Shown: piece after piece, positions 46,401 to 54,777 of the stretch | How positions within the stretch are numbered: position 1 is the first letter of the stretch | Layout: each line of letters starts with the position of its first letter | Source: Misgurnus anguillicaudatus | Lineage: Eukaryota; Chordata; Actinopteri; Cypriniformes; Cobitidae | Length of the DNA stretch: 64,000 nt | Direction of reading: 5' to 3' | Assembly: GCF_027580225.2 (NCBI RefSeq) | Contig: NC_073337.2 | Span: 10,489,001 to 10,553,000 of the forward strand | The notes under the pieces: generated by a model | Told to the model about the DNA's origin: nothing | The model's input: the letters and a program-made list of their open reading frames with translations, nothing else | Database searches by the model: none | Program-made: the position numbers and the translations under genes

Positions 46401-46753
46401 TGACACACTTTCCTAAAAATGATATTTTACTTGGTGTTATTTATAGACCACAAACATATCCTTTGTGTAGTTTTAAAGAAAATATGGGCAAGTTAATTGA
46501 TCAGCTGTCTTCAATTTCGAATAACATTGTACTTGTGGGAGACTTTAATAATGATGCATTAAAGTCTAATTCTATGTGCTCTTTTATGGCAGATAGGGGT
46601 TTTATTCAACATGTTAAGGAACCAACAACAGAAAAAGGAACATTAATTGACCATGTGTACATAAAGTGTATTACAAACTTCTCAGTACACACAGTTATTG
46701 TGCCAGTGTACTTTAGCACACATGAGGGAATTTTGTGTTCATTTAAACTTTAA
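37436..46753 (+). CDS. Helentron Rep/helicase/endonuclease polyprotein with duplicated C76-like and OTU peptidase domains (3105 aa)
   Basis: A single uninterrupted frame. Domains in order: (1) degenerate C76-like (herpesvirus UL36-type) peptidase, Cys58 but D170-C-N172; (2) three HQGD repeats (His253, 293, 334); (3) second C76-like domain, GKQC347 and D480-S-H482, catalytic residues present; (4) OTU domain, DGSC663 and His771; (5) tandem OTU copy 278 residues later, Cys replaced by Asn941, His1049 kept; (6) Lys-rich 18-residue repeats, about 1180-1350; (7) Cys-rich zinc-binding region, about 1390-1600; (8) Helitron-like Rep with HVH at 1894-1896 and YIISY at 2088-2092; (9) PIF1-like helicase, Walker A GGAGTGKS 2442-2449, Walker B D2531-E2532, GDFFQLPP at about 2569; (10) AP-endonuclease-like domain with Glu2919, GDFN at 3035-3038 and STH ending at His3096. 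The Rep nicks and joins DNA for rolling-circle transposition and the helicase unwinds it; the peptidases presumably act on ubiquitin-like tags. The start codon follows a splice acceptor directly. Confidence 0.93.
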   Translation: MPKLKRFRMRRKAMINKSKKDDSDTTVCKCPNVLPILVGNTVRMQSAIVNEDVIGAACSLVSIVKHKIHNVCTWQKLSLEDINAEGTKLVKDIAKCKGYGKTLLPFKLSEQYCIFNKMCKVSEGQSLTRGHEELYETLQEIFLNYESCLVQINRQTCAIIRCRDVYAVVDCNIRNACGLGSNIGTAVVVFNTNWQDLFWHVNNLMESLSAITFRISGINVEVTLPDMLPFVNNDVVVESSSSNVRQSVCSLIHQGDSRFKEVPLPDMLSCVNSDVVKERSTSIARHSVCGSIHQGDSKFKGVTSPDMLSCVNSDVVGREGSTSNARQSVCGSFHQGDSRLKWPGKQCVAISLAAMAMHSVHNVFSWETKDLDNVLTIGDNLYGYLLENNCISDPKPQKWLCVPDLPCEYVFNEKRFMFEYGKCVSGFVDMNDGELITAGVCVPLVHGLQTMFEQYETCFLTLNGNTCAIIKQNGQFAVIDSHARSRTGIPDSDGLSVIVYYNSLSCVLKHVENFAACVGGKRKEFEISGLHVIPEKSSKVSVRQSENKNVVGKKKKMGKKERSYCTERLEDERESKVVKTKKEHFMESTTKTISDCDLNSDVICVQSRIDKTFQFNPLCHEVKQKLSSLLHEKCLDESVVFQADTGPLGCPCKTVSIIGDGSCYFRAISQAVCGTQNAHKAVRLAVVKDMELHSTDYKNMLRCEYTSMEDYLSTSRMKYVGSWATEVEIQATANYLGVDIYTYHNEKWLKYSCVNDKLCEQGIYLQHSNDHYEVVICVRQPKSQMCYQLCQNSKQNAGNYVCTKQSVKVQSYVKCEKLDSEAKSDGTGRKKLLGKKRTSKCLESLEDERECKVVKIQKEDFVESTKNTKTMSDCDLNSGVICIEKSIDQTFHFNPLCHEVKQKLSSLLHVECHDEDVVFQADTGPLGCPCKTVSVIVDGNNFFRAVSQAVCNTQKAHRAVRLAVVKKMELHSTDYKNLLKSKYTSIEEYLSTSRMKYVGSWATEVEIQATANYLGVDIYIYHNDEWLKYSCVHDKLCEQGIYLQHSNDHYEVVICVRQPKSPVCYQLCQNSKQDEGKYMCTRQSVKAQINVKLEKLDSDAKDGHSLSVNRKSYLRNYYLCKTVKSKMIVNSKQKYYSNEEFQKKMKTLNKERYHKNVLYKESLKKASKNKYNENKQHNFKVNEYNRVKYHNNEQYKLKVNEYNKVKYRNNKKYRHKVIEYNKVKYHNNEKYRHKVNEYNKRKYCNNEKYRHKVNEYNRVKYRNNDKFRLKVNEYSKVKYRNNDKFRYKVNEYSKVKYRYNEKFRLKVNEYNKLKYQENMKYRSRMKKYSIMKYSTNKKHRNVLKQCNKLRYQNNKESVQKSNEKRKKQLKVNKKDSEFVKKLFEDKVSSGLDFVCCVCHRLFFKHQVLSCKRDSYKKNPTMLVVANKCITEQFLHKCGNECPVPCGLNTSSKGQLWICFTCHYKINKSEMPAESAVNNLELQPIPEELRCLNSLEQHLISLHIPFMKMLALPKGGQNGVHGPITCVPANVKNTTNVLPRTEGEGSLVCVKLKRKLTYKGHYKYQYVDTNNIKQALCYLKQCNKYYSDIEFNQDWINEFSKQDNVDDDSIAESEVENENVEEELHDRQQHCVFMDTCLQPVDIGQEVLDQYSDSILSVAPSEGNYPVKMLADETNEAKCFPVLFPNGSSTYCNSRVQRLTLSRYFNNRIMHADGRFAQNVEYIFYAQYLSEIEQVKSTVSIALRKGKGFNKSIRSEMFKDTDSLRQVLNYDEGYRFLKPIRGTPSFWQGVQKDLFAMVRQLGIPTWFCSFSSADMRWTSLMSSILKQQGRHETIEQLEWAEKCELLRRNPVTAARMFDFRWHCFLREVLMSPVQPIGEIVDYFYRVEFQQRGSPHVHCLFWIRNAPQIDKNSDEEVVEFVDKYVTCEISSENEELHNIVTSVQLHSKHHSKTCKKKSTVCRFNFPKPPTSRTFICRRKVEDESEKEGSGKSTCENNQMKADYAQNITSAVKTAVLEEKFKSVESLFESVGINQELFEMAYRCVNNTTHIVLKRQLNEVWVNQYNKFALLCWNANMDIQYVTDAYACIVYIISYISKSEREMGLLLANAQREATTQGNVDAKQALKKIGGVYLHNREVSSQEAVYRLTNMHLKECSRNVQFIPTGDDSVRMSLPLAVIQNKLQSQTLNSEEMWMTSLVDRYKNRPRQSAFDDMCLATFASEYRITSKGQSPKEIALDNNLGFIVKRTRTQPAVVRYARFSMTKSPEKFYQSILQLFFPYRADIELKPEGYITYEHFYKEGEICLGNGFVELVQNVVNKNRALFEKDADVLDTAQNTVNTEGILESAWCSLCPEQQVDHLECKQVRRDIVQEEDNDNESIPDLADKNEPVTQLHKKENCLSRVDGLSIIRSLNKTQMAVFNKIRQWCLGKIRGENTKPFHLFITGGAGTGKSHLIKAIKYESTRLLSQISLNPDDICVALTAPTGIAAYNLKAATIHNTFSIGTNVKLPYTPLGEDKLNSLRAKFHGLQILIIDEVSMVDHKLLAYIHGRLRQIKQSGDLSAFGNVSVIAVGDFFQLPPVKGKPLYVDVPEMSLWNCFSVVELTQVVRQKDSNFAEMLNRLRQRSKTTALSKDDLTMLSSCDKVEEDNVSLHIFATNDQVHMHNLKQVIKMCPEIETIEAEDYARSKKTGKIELIAGHHVKVHNTCLPEKLLLGIDARVMLIKNIDVDDGLVNGVCGVVTHIVRSCKDKLPETVYVQFDDSHVGLKRQKQCSFEAAELLHSTPIYVEEENVCTKGGFRRQFPLKLAWACTVHKVQGLTVDTAVVSLKKVFAPGQAYVALSRVRSLSGLTIKDFSEKAIFCNDKICEALQEMPCFMAHDESLLTALDSYFSVFMLNVQSLRCHKEDLNVSIQQLQPTCIAVTETWLPEHYLPESVHLENYNFVGVPRCVAYTSKCPPFNDLKLQQHGGVGVYTTCGVPNTIITLPDLNLECLLTHFPKNDILLGVIYRPQTYPLCSFKENMGKLIDQLSSISNNIVLVGDFNNDALKSNSMCSFMADRGFIQHVKEPTTEKGTLIDHVYIKCITNFSVHTVIVPVYFSTHEGILCSFKL

Positions 46754-46837
46754 ATGAAAATGGCTTATGACACTGTGTGGATATATTTGATTTGATTTGA
46801 CATGAAAGGTGTACCATTTGATGTAGTATATACTTAT

Positions 46838-47815
46838 ATGGTGATAAGAGACAAGGACCAAGAGAAGACATTTTATCTTATAGGATTCTTGTTAAGGCAG
46901 TACCTGATTTAAACAATCTGTTTAAACACTGTAAATGTGCTTAGTACTAATTTGTAGCTCAGTAATCATGTAAATTCTTGTACCTGTAAAATAACATTGG
47001 CTTTAGTTCTGGTTACTTGGTGATGGAGACAAGGACCATAAGAAAGCATACTACTGTTATCTTGAAGGATCCTTGTTAAGCCAGTACCAGATCATGCTTC
47101 TCTGTTTAGGCATGCTATGTGTATTAAATTAACAAAACAATCATGTGCATTCTGCTTGGGCTTTATAAAATCATTATTATGTAAAATAGTTTTCTACAAA
47201 AATACTTGTAGAATCACAGTACCTTTTTCTACATACACAGTTCTGGTTACTTGGTGATGGAGACAAGGACCATGAGAAAACATACCAATGTAATCTTGAA
47301 GGATCCTTGTTAAGCCAGTACCAGATTTATACAATCATGCTTCTCTGTTTAGGCATGCTATGTGTATTAAATTTACATTAACAAAACAATCAAAATCTTT
47401 AGGATTTTAAATAGTTTCCTACAAAAATACTCTACTTGTAAAATCTAATTAGCTTTTAATACATACACAGCTACAAAAATACTCGTAGAATCACAGTAGC
47501 TTTTTCTACATACACAGTTCTGGTTACTGGTGATGGAGACAAGGACCATGAGAAAACATACCAGTGTTATCTTGAAGGATCCTTGTTAAGCCAGTACCAG
47601 ATTTATACAATCATGCTTCTCTGTTTAGGCATGCTATGTGTATTAAACTTACATTAAGAAAACAATCAAAATCTTTAGGATTTAAAATAGTTTCCTACAA
47701 AAATACTCTACTTAATTAGCTTTTAATACAGTACTGGTTACTTGGTGATGGAGACAAGGACCATAAGAAAACATACTACTGTTATCTTGAAGGATTCTTG
47801 TTAAGCCAGTACCAG
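46838..47815 (+). repeat. Tandem repeats in the 3' region of the Rep/helicase gene
   Basis: Four clear copies and one degenerate copy of a block containing tggttacttggtgatggag, acaaggaccat and gaaggatccttgttaagcc start near 46838, 47008, 47240, 47518 and 47733. Periods range from about 170 to 280 bp because the linkers differ. The block has no coding capacity. Confidence 0.85.
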
Positions 47816-49740
47816 AATACTTTTTTTTTTATATTTACATTAACAAAATAATCATGTACATTCTGCTTCAGGTTTATAAAACTATTAGGATTTAAAATAG
47901 TTTCATACAAAAGGTTTCTTTTTTCTTGTATTGCAACAGCATGATCTTGGCATAGTAACACATCTGCAACAATTTTGTTATTTTTGCAATGTGTTCTGCT
48001 ATATAACCAAATGTTGGATTTGTAGAATAACAAAATAACAGAAAAGTTATTGTAAGTACTGTATATCTTAATATAACATGCTGTTGGTAATACAACTTTT
48101 TGCTTTCCCTAAAATATAAATGATAACAAAAAGCAAAAATGCACTGGTAATGGTACTCCAGGTCAACCACCTGGATGGGGTTCAAGTCCCTGCAGTGTAC
48201 TTGCTTGTTATTATTTACAATAATACAAAAATATGTTATTATAAACTTCACACAAAAGTAAATAAGACACCTTATAAATTTAAGTGTAAAAAAGGTAATA
48301 AAAGTCTATTTAATCAAAGAAAATAACAGTGTTGTGAGACAGAACATTTGACAGTATTTGTATATAAATTCATTCTGTATTTTCTAAAGATGAAGTTGAT
48401 ACAAATTGCATCATACATACTGCTCGGTGTCACAAGGGAATATTTTAGTATATCTTCAGTGTAAAGTGTTCAGCACTGCCTTCCTGTTACAATTTAAGTT
48501 TACTTTTTAATTGTTTTCAAAAATAACTTTTAACATTTAACTTGTTCTAGTGTGCTACGACATATTAGTAGCACAGATAACCTTAAAGTTTCCTAAAGGT
48601 CAACAAATATTTGCCAATTGTCATGCCACACTTCAATATGAATAAGTATTGAGCAAAACACAGTGCTGTGTTAAACTGACCCAATGCTGGGTCATTTAAA
48701 AGCCAGCATGTGTTTTGTCCAATATTTACCCATTATGGGTCAAAAAGAACAATTTTTTGAGTCCACTACAAAAAGCCTTAAAATACTACTAAAGTTTAAT
48801 GCATTATAAAAACAACATTTTTCACAGATGACACACACATATTAAGTTTTTAAATATTGCATTAATCATGCCTTTAATAATGATAAATAAAATGATTTTA
48901 GTAAATATACAACAATTTATGTTGTTCAATGTTATTGTAAGTGACATATTTCTTATAGCCAATTGATGTCAATCTAAAGAGAACTTAAAAATAATACATG
49001 AATATGATCAGACCTAATTACTAAACAAGATATAGAACAATTATTGGGGTGATTTTATTAGCAGTAGATGTGCATATTACTATATGCAGACAATACAAAT
49101 CGTTTTATTTCTATAGGGTTAATAAACTTTAAATACTTTTATTATGATAATCCATGTTTTTTGTAACATTTGTATTACTCTAATTTTATTATAAATATAA
49201 ATAATGTATGGTACTCGGGCCATGATAAATTCATGCTTTTTTACAATACCATAGTTAAACTGAAATCACTGTATGGTCCTAAGGGTCATCAACACATTAT
49301 TTGTTATTTTGACACAGTCGTTTGTTAAATAAAATGTGGTGATGAACAATATAGGACATTACACGTTGTGCATCTTGATTATTAATTCAGTTTTGTACCA
49401 GCATATGTACTTTGTCTAAACAGAAGCAATAAAGCATATTGATGTGAGAGACAAAGGACACACTTTGCATGGTTTGATGGTGTCTTAATAGGAAAGGTTG
49501 CTTAAGGCTAATTTGTTAAACACTTATATATAACACTTTCATGTATATATAAAATAGCTAATATATTGTTTTTGGCTTCACGTTTTGTAAACTGTAAGAC
49601 ATTAAACATTCAAGGCTTAACTGTTATCCAGCTTGAATGTTTGTATAAAAAAACAATGTGGTTTGGTTTAAAATCCGACACAATTGTATTATGTTATTAA
49701 CATGATTAAACACTGTTCTTGTGTTTTGTGCTAGTTATTC
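47816..49740. other. AT-rich 3' region of the giant element, no gene seen
   Basis: No supported open frame. The words gggttcaagtccctg near 48178 resemble a pol III B box, but no tRNA fold or A box can be assembled around them. An AATAAA occurs at about 49427, far from the Rep stop codon. Confidence 0.4.
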
Positions 49741-49759
49741 TTTGATTCTCTGATTTCAA

Positions 49760-50680
49760 GTAAGCCAATAAACTGTCCACTGGTCTTTAAAAACCCCTTC
49801 ACAAATTAACATCTACGTCTCAGCATCATGTTTACCAAAGTTGGTGTCAATTGCATGCGCTCTCTAAAAGGAGTATTTAAACAGTCAAAATATCCACTTT
49901 TATGACTGACACACTTCTTGGTGCCTGTTGGTGGAGCTATGCCCAAGCCTCACAATAGGTACATCGATGTGATGGGAATCCTTACCCAAAGTGCAAGCCA
50001 AGGGCTTAAATATGCCAGAAAATGAAAGTAAAGTTTGACACGTTGCCATGGAAACAGCGTTTGCAATATCAAAAATCCCTTTGCAATTTAGCATCTACCA
50101 TATGCTGTCATCATGTTGAAAACTTTTGGTGTCAATTGCATGAATATTCTAGGAGGAATATTTGAAAGAGCATCGCATTTAAAAAAAATCCACCTTTGTG
50201 ACTGACACACTTCCTGGTGCCAGTTGGTGGCGCTATGTCTGAGACTCACAATAGGCACATCAAGGCAATTGTAATCTTTTGCCGAACATACACCCTGTGT
50301 GTTATCATTATAAAACATTTTTGGTTTAGATATTAGACAATTCCTGTTTCTCTGATTTCGCCATAAAGTTGTTGCCTCGTCATGGCAGCACCGTTCATGA
50401 TATCAAAAATCCTTTTGCAACTTAGCAAGTCCAATGTCTCAGCATCATGTTCACCACGTTAGGTGTCAATCGCATGAAACCCCTAGGAGGAGTATTTAAA
50501 ACTTCACCGCATGCATTATTTAAACCATGCAAAATGACTGATTCCTGTTGGGCAGAGATAATAGGTTTGAGTGCGAAAGTTGTTCAGGTCGATGAGATAT
50601 ATGTAAGTACAAACTCTCGTACATGTGTGTACATGTTTGCCCGATCTGTGCCCCAATGTTTGTTTTTGCATTACAGGGGG
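49760..50680 (+). repeat. 3' half of a Helentron-family unit (probably the giant element's own end)
   Basis: This is a diverged version of the 3' internal units of the array copies (catcatgtttaccaaagttg, gactgacacacttc, ttgccatggaaacagcg and so on). It stops at cattacaggggg and continues directly into a GCTCGCACG 5'-end sequence, so its own hairpin tail is deleted. Confidence 0.65.
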
Positions 50681-52252
50681 CTCGCACGTTTTTTTACCGC
50701 TACACAGTGTCTCAGAGAAAACGATGCACGGTGGGCATGTGCATCAAGTGGGTAAATATCAGTGGACTATTTCATGTTGCTACTGATCCATTTAGGTACT
50801 GTAGGTAAAAGAAACCCCACATATTAGACAAACGGGGGCGCTAGTGAGACACTAAATAGACACGCCTTTATCTGACGTTTTTGTCAACACTTAACAGCCG
50901 ACAACTCTGATGTGTGTGCCAAATTTAAATTTAATCTAAGCATGCCAAGAGCCATGCCTGAAATAAAAGTAAAGTTTGACGTGTTGCCATGGGAACAGCG
51001 TTCAAGATGTCAAAAATTCCTTCGCAATTTAGCATCTACAATGTCTCAGCATCATGTTGACCACTTTTGGTGTCAATCGCATGAATCCCATACGAGAAGT
51101 ATTTAAAAGAACATCGCATGCAACTGTAATGCTTAAATAAGCCTTTAAAATGAAAGTAAAATTTGTCGCGTTGCCATAGGAACAACATTCGAGATATCAA
51201 AAATCCCTTCACAATTTATCATCTACAATGTCTCAGCATCATGTTGACCACTTTTGGTGTCAATTGCATGAATATCCTAGAAGGAGTATTTAAAAGTTCA
51301 CTGCATGAAACTGTAAGGCTTAAATATGCCTTTAAAATGAAAGTAAAGTTTGACACGTTGCCATGGGAACAGCGTTCGAGATATCAAAAATCCCTTCGCA
51401 ATTTATCATCTACTATGCCTCGGCATCATGTTGACCACTTTTGGTGTCAATTGCATGATTTTTCTAGAAGGAGTATTTAAAAGAACATTGCATGGAACTG
51501 TCAAAAAAATCCAGCTTTGTAACTTACACACTTCCTGCCGCCTGGTGGTGGCGCTATACCCGGGAGTCACAATAGGCGCATCGATGCGATCGGAATCTTC
51601 AGACGAACAAACACCCTGCATGGCATCACAATAAAATATTTTTTGCCATAGATATTAGACACTTCCTGTTTCTCTGATTTCGCCATGACTTTGCCGCTTC
51701 GCCATGGCAACACCGTTCGAGATATCAAAAATCCTTTCGCAATTTAGCAAGTCCAATGTCTTGACATCACGATCACCACGTTTGGTGTCATTTGCATGAA
51801 TCCCCTAGGAGGAGTATTCAAAAGTTCACCGCATGCATTTTTTAAACAATCCAAAATGGCGGACTTCCTGTTGGGCGGAGCTAAAATGTTAGAGGGCGAA
51901 AGTTGTTCGGGTCGATGAGATCTATATGTGTACCAACTCTCGTACATGTGCATACATTTTTGCCCGATCTGTGCCCCAATGTTTGTTTTTGAATTACAGG
52001 GGGCGCTACAGAGCTCCCTTGCCACGCCCGTGGTCCGGCCTTTGCCCGGACCTGATGGCCGACGACTCTGACGTCTGTGCAAAATTTCAAGAGTTTTTGA
52101 GTATGTTAAGGCCCCCAAATTGCCCCGAAACGTAAAAAAAAAATAAAAAAAAAAAAAATAATAATAAAAATAATAATCCGAGCAAAAACAATAGGGCTTC
52201 GCACCTTTCGGTGCAGGCCATTCTGGCCTGCTCCTCGGTGCTCGGGCCCTAA
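50681..52252 (+). mobile_element. Further Helentron-family unit fused to the right end
   Basis: It begins inside the 5' block (CTCGCACGTTTTTTTACCGC), lacks ATATAGCTGCAAGC, has three internal units (near 50955, 51150 and 51339) and finishes with the hairpin tail ending at the TAA at 52252. It closely resembles array copy 3. Confidence 0.7.
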
Positions 52253-52402
52253 ATAATAATAAATTCGAGCAAAACCAATAGGGCTTCGCACCTTTCGGTG
52301 CAGGCCATTCTGGCCTGCTCCTCGGTGCTCGGGCCCTAATAATAATAATAATAAACCGAGCAAAAACAATAGGGTCCTCACACTGGTGTGCTCGGGCCCT
52401 AA
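52178..52402 (+). repeat. Three tandem Helentron 3' tails
   Basis: The tails span 52178-52252, 52264-52339 and 52356-52402, separated by (AAT)n. Each starts with CGAGCAAAA and ends GGGCCCTAA. The first two carry the hairpins GCACCTTTCGGTGC and AGGCCATTCTGGCCT. The third is shorter, with a different hairpin (CACACTGGTGTG). Confidence 0.85.
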
Positions 52403-52760
52403 AAATGCCATAAGAACTATAATGTTATATTAAAATGTTAATGATGAAAAATTAGGGATGCACTACCTGTTTCAGCTGCATATATTGAAAATAAATGCAT
52501 TTTAGTTCAATGCAAATACATTAAATTACCATGTACTACTGAGCATTAACATGTGTTTCATCATGGAGCGGAAGATATGACTATTTGCCTATAAGTATTG
52601 TAATGGTGCCAAAAGTCAACCTTCATAGGCATGACATCAATAACCTTTTTGAACTATGCTCAATTCTATGGCAACAATGTCACATTGAACTAAAAGATGT
52701 ACCAAATCCTTTGAACTCAATCCTGTATGTACAACAAGATAATCTACAAGATCTATGTCT
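52403..52760. other. Non-coding DNA
   Basis: No gene or bounded repeat recognised; probably host sequence to the right of the Helentron block. Confidence 0.35.
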
Positions 52761-53161
52761 GTTAAGCCACTTCCATTAAAAAAATCACGATAATTTACTC
52801 AGCCCCATGTCATCCAAGTTGTTTATGTCGTTATTTGTGTAATGGAGAAAAAAATAAGGTTTTTTTAGGAAAACATTCCAGGATTTGTCTTAATTTAATA
52901 GACTTTATTAGATCCCAACAGTTCACAGTTTCAATGAAGTTTAAAATTGCAGTTTTAATGCAGCTACAAAGGGAGGCTTAAGGGTCTTATCTAGCGAAAC
53001 GATATATATAAAAAATATGCATTTTTAAACCACAACTGCTCATTTTGCACTAGTCGTGTGCAGCGCCAGTGCGAACTTACATATTGCGCCATCATGTTGA
53101 AAGGTCACGCATTAGTCATGGCGTATGCGAAACAACCGCCCCCAGTGTTTACAAGTGTTAA

Positions 53162-53477
53162 AGCAACACCAAAGAGTTTTTTTTACCTTAAAATAACGCT
53201 TCCAAAACAGTTTCAGTCGTTCATCCACTCTAAACAGGGTGAACAGCACTTTCACATTCGCTTTGCAGCCCTCTATCGGCCAAAACCGCACTAAAGAAGT
53301 TTCCAACCGTCGGGTAGCGGTCCTGTAGTCTGAGTGAATACTACAAAAACTTGCTTTACGGCAGACCTACAATCCAATCAGAGCCAGCTATGCCTCAGTA
53401 TTTATGACAGTGGGTAATGGACAATTACGCTTCTAACCTGTAGAGGGAGCAAAGAGCCAAAACTCTTTGGTGTTGCT
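53162..53477. mobile_element. TTAA-flanked MITE with GCAACACCAAAGAG termini
   Basis: TTAA (53158-53161), then GCAACACCAAAGAG; at the right, CTCTTTGGTGTTGC near 53463-53476, with TTAA at 53478-53481. The ends are inverted repeats with a TTAA target duplication. Confidence 0.82.
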
Positions 53478-53481
53478 TTAA

Positions 53482-53853
53482 GGGGGTCGCACACCGGATG
53501 TGCAGCTCAGCGCTGCGGCATTCTAAAAATATCGACACATTGTTTTCTATGAGTATACGCACACCGGCACCACCAGGTGGCGCCTGTCCGCGCCGCCCAG
53601 CTACGACTCGGGATGTTGCTCACATCCCTGTTGCGCCACAGAGCGCCACTCACATAGTATAACATTAAATAACATCATATTTGTCCCAAATAATTAACGA
53701 TTAACATTGGCTGCTAACGTATATTTTGCATTTTGAAGTAGACGCTATCTGACAAAGCTTGCGCTATTTAATGTGCACTTCCGGTTTACGATACCTCCGA
53801 GTTGTCATATACGCGACTCTGCGCTGAGCTTTGCTTCCGATGTGCGACCCCCT
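53482..53853. mobile_element. TTAA-flanked MITE with GGGGGTCGCACACCGG termini
   Basis: GGGGGTCGCACACCGGATG pairs with CCGATGTGCGACCCCC. It shares TTAA 53478-53481 with the previous MITE on its left and has TTAA 53854-53857 on its right. Confidence 0.85.
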
Positions 53854-53896
53854 TTAAGCAAACCACATACATTGTTGTATGTGGAATGTATGTGAT

Positions 53897-54292
53897 AACG
53901 GGCCGTTGAATTATTAGGAAAATAATGCACACCCGAGGTAGTGATGCAGCCACGAGTGGCTGTTACACCTCGGGTGTGCATTATTTTTCAATAATTCAAC
54001 AGCCCGTCGTTAATTATTCCGCTTATTCTACGGTTACCACACCTCAAGACATTGATCACATAATATATTTAAAGGGAATGGTCCAATTTTTGTGCTTAAA
54101 TCGCTATTGTGAGTAGGACTATTTCTTCCGCGTCTCATCCAACTGCTCTTTTGCTTGTTCCAAAACGTCATTTTAGAGCTGGCAATGGAGGATTGAGCGG
54201 TGGATAGCATTCTAATGCAGTTATTAATGAAGTTATTAGAAAGAGACAGAGAGCGACAGAGACACAAAGAGAGAAAGAAAGAGAGAGAGAGA

Positions 54293-54341
<49 letters not shown>

Positions 54342-54565
54342 CGAGCGATAGAGAGAGAGATTTGAGGCTTGCAAACAGCGCTGATATTGCCTCGAAAAAT
54401 CATCTGTCATGTTGTTTTTGTTAGTCCGTTATTACAGTTAACTATGCAAAGTGATATGAAACTGTAATGCGGTCAAGAGAGCTGCCTGTAACTACGTTCG
54501 CCGTGCGTTTCCCAGAAAATTCATCAGCCAATCAGATTCAAGCATTCAACCAACCCGTAGTATAA
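53897..54565. mobile_element. Hairpin-bearing MITE with GA microsatellite
   Basis: A strong hairpin (about 53899-54012) pairs cgttgaattatt / aataattcaac and aataatgcacacccgaggt / acctcgggtgtgcattatt. The interior includes a GA microsatellite (54241-54360). The right boundary is inferred from where foldback copy 3 resumes. Confidence 0.65.
54241..54360 (+). repeat. (GA)n microsatellite
   Basis: A long GA run with scattered interruptions. Confidence 0.95.
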
Positions 54566-54777
54566 TACTACTTAATGTCTGTGACAGTTTATTGTTTAAA
54601 ATGGTCCGCAAGTGTGTGTTTTACATGTGACGCATTACCTTTAGACACGCATACGTAATACATAAGGTTGCACTGGCGCGTCACACGGCTAGTGCAAGAT
54701 GAGAAGTTTAAAAGTGCATAATTTTATTTTTCTTGCCGAAAACGGCTATTGTTTCGCTAGATAAGACCCTTATGCCT

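Larger units (their letters stand above)
25364..52402 (+). mobile_element. Candidate giant autonomous Helentron (Helitron2-type), about 27 kb
   Basis: The left 300 bp start ATATAGCTGCAAGC with GGGCCCTCGCACG and are homologous to, but more diverged than, the array copies. The right end (49.8-52.4 kb) carries the matching internal repeats and the hairpin tails ending GGGCCCTAA. Between them lie sequences absent from the short copies: an intact Rep/helicase/endonuclease gene (37436-46753), a spliced SGNH hydrolase gene and a spliced coiled-coil gene. This fits an autonomous parent whose short derivatives form the neighbouring array. Outer limits are inferred. A relic of another 5' end at about 31.3 kb means the span could be two elements joined in tandem. 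Confidence 0.6.
52761..54777. mobile_element. Long-inverted-repeat foldback element, copy 3, with three nested insertions
   Basis: The left arm (52761-53157) and right arm (54570-54777) match 3909-4818. The right arm stops at cccttatgcctgg, so its outer part is lost. The spacer carries insertions at 53162-53477, 53482-53853 and about 53897-54565. Confidence 0.75.

Noticed and set aside
48150..48200. tRNA-like B box (ggttcaagtccc)
   Set aside because: No acceptor stem, A box or cloverleaf can be formed around it.
54168..54424. Arg-Glu or Ser-Leu repeat open frames
   Set aside because: Translations of a GA microsatellite.
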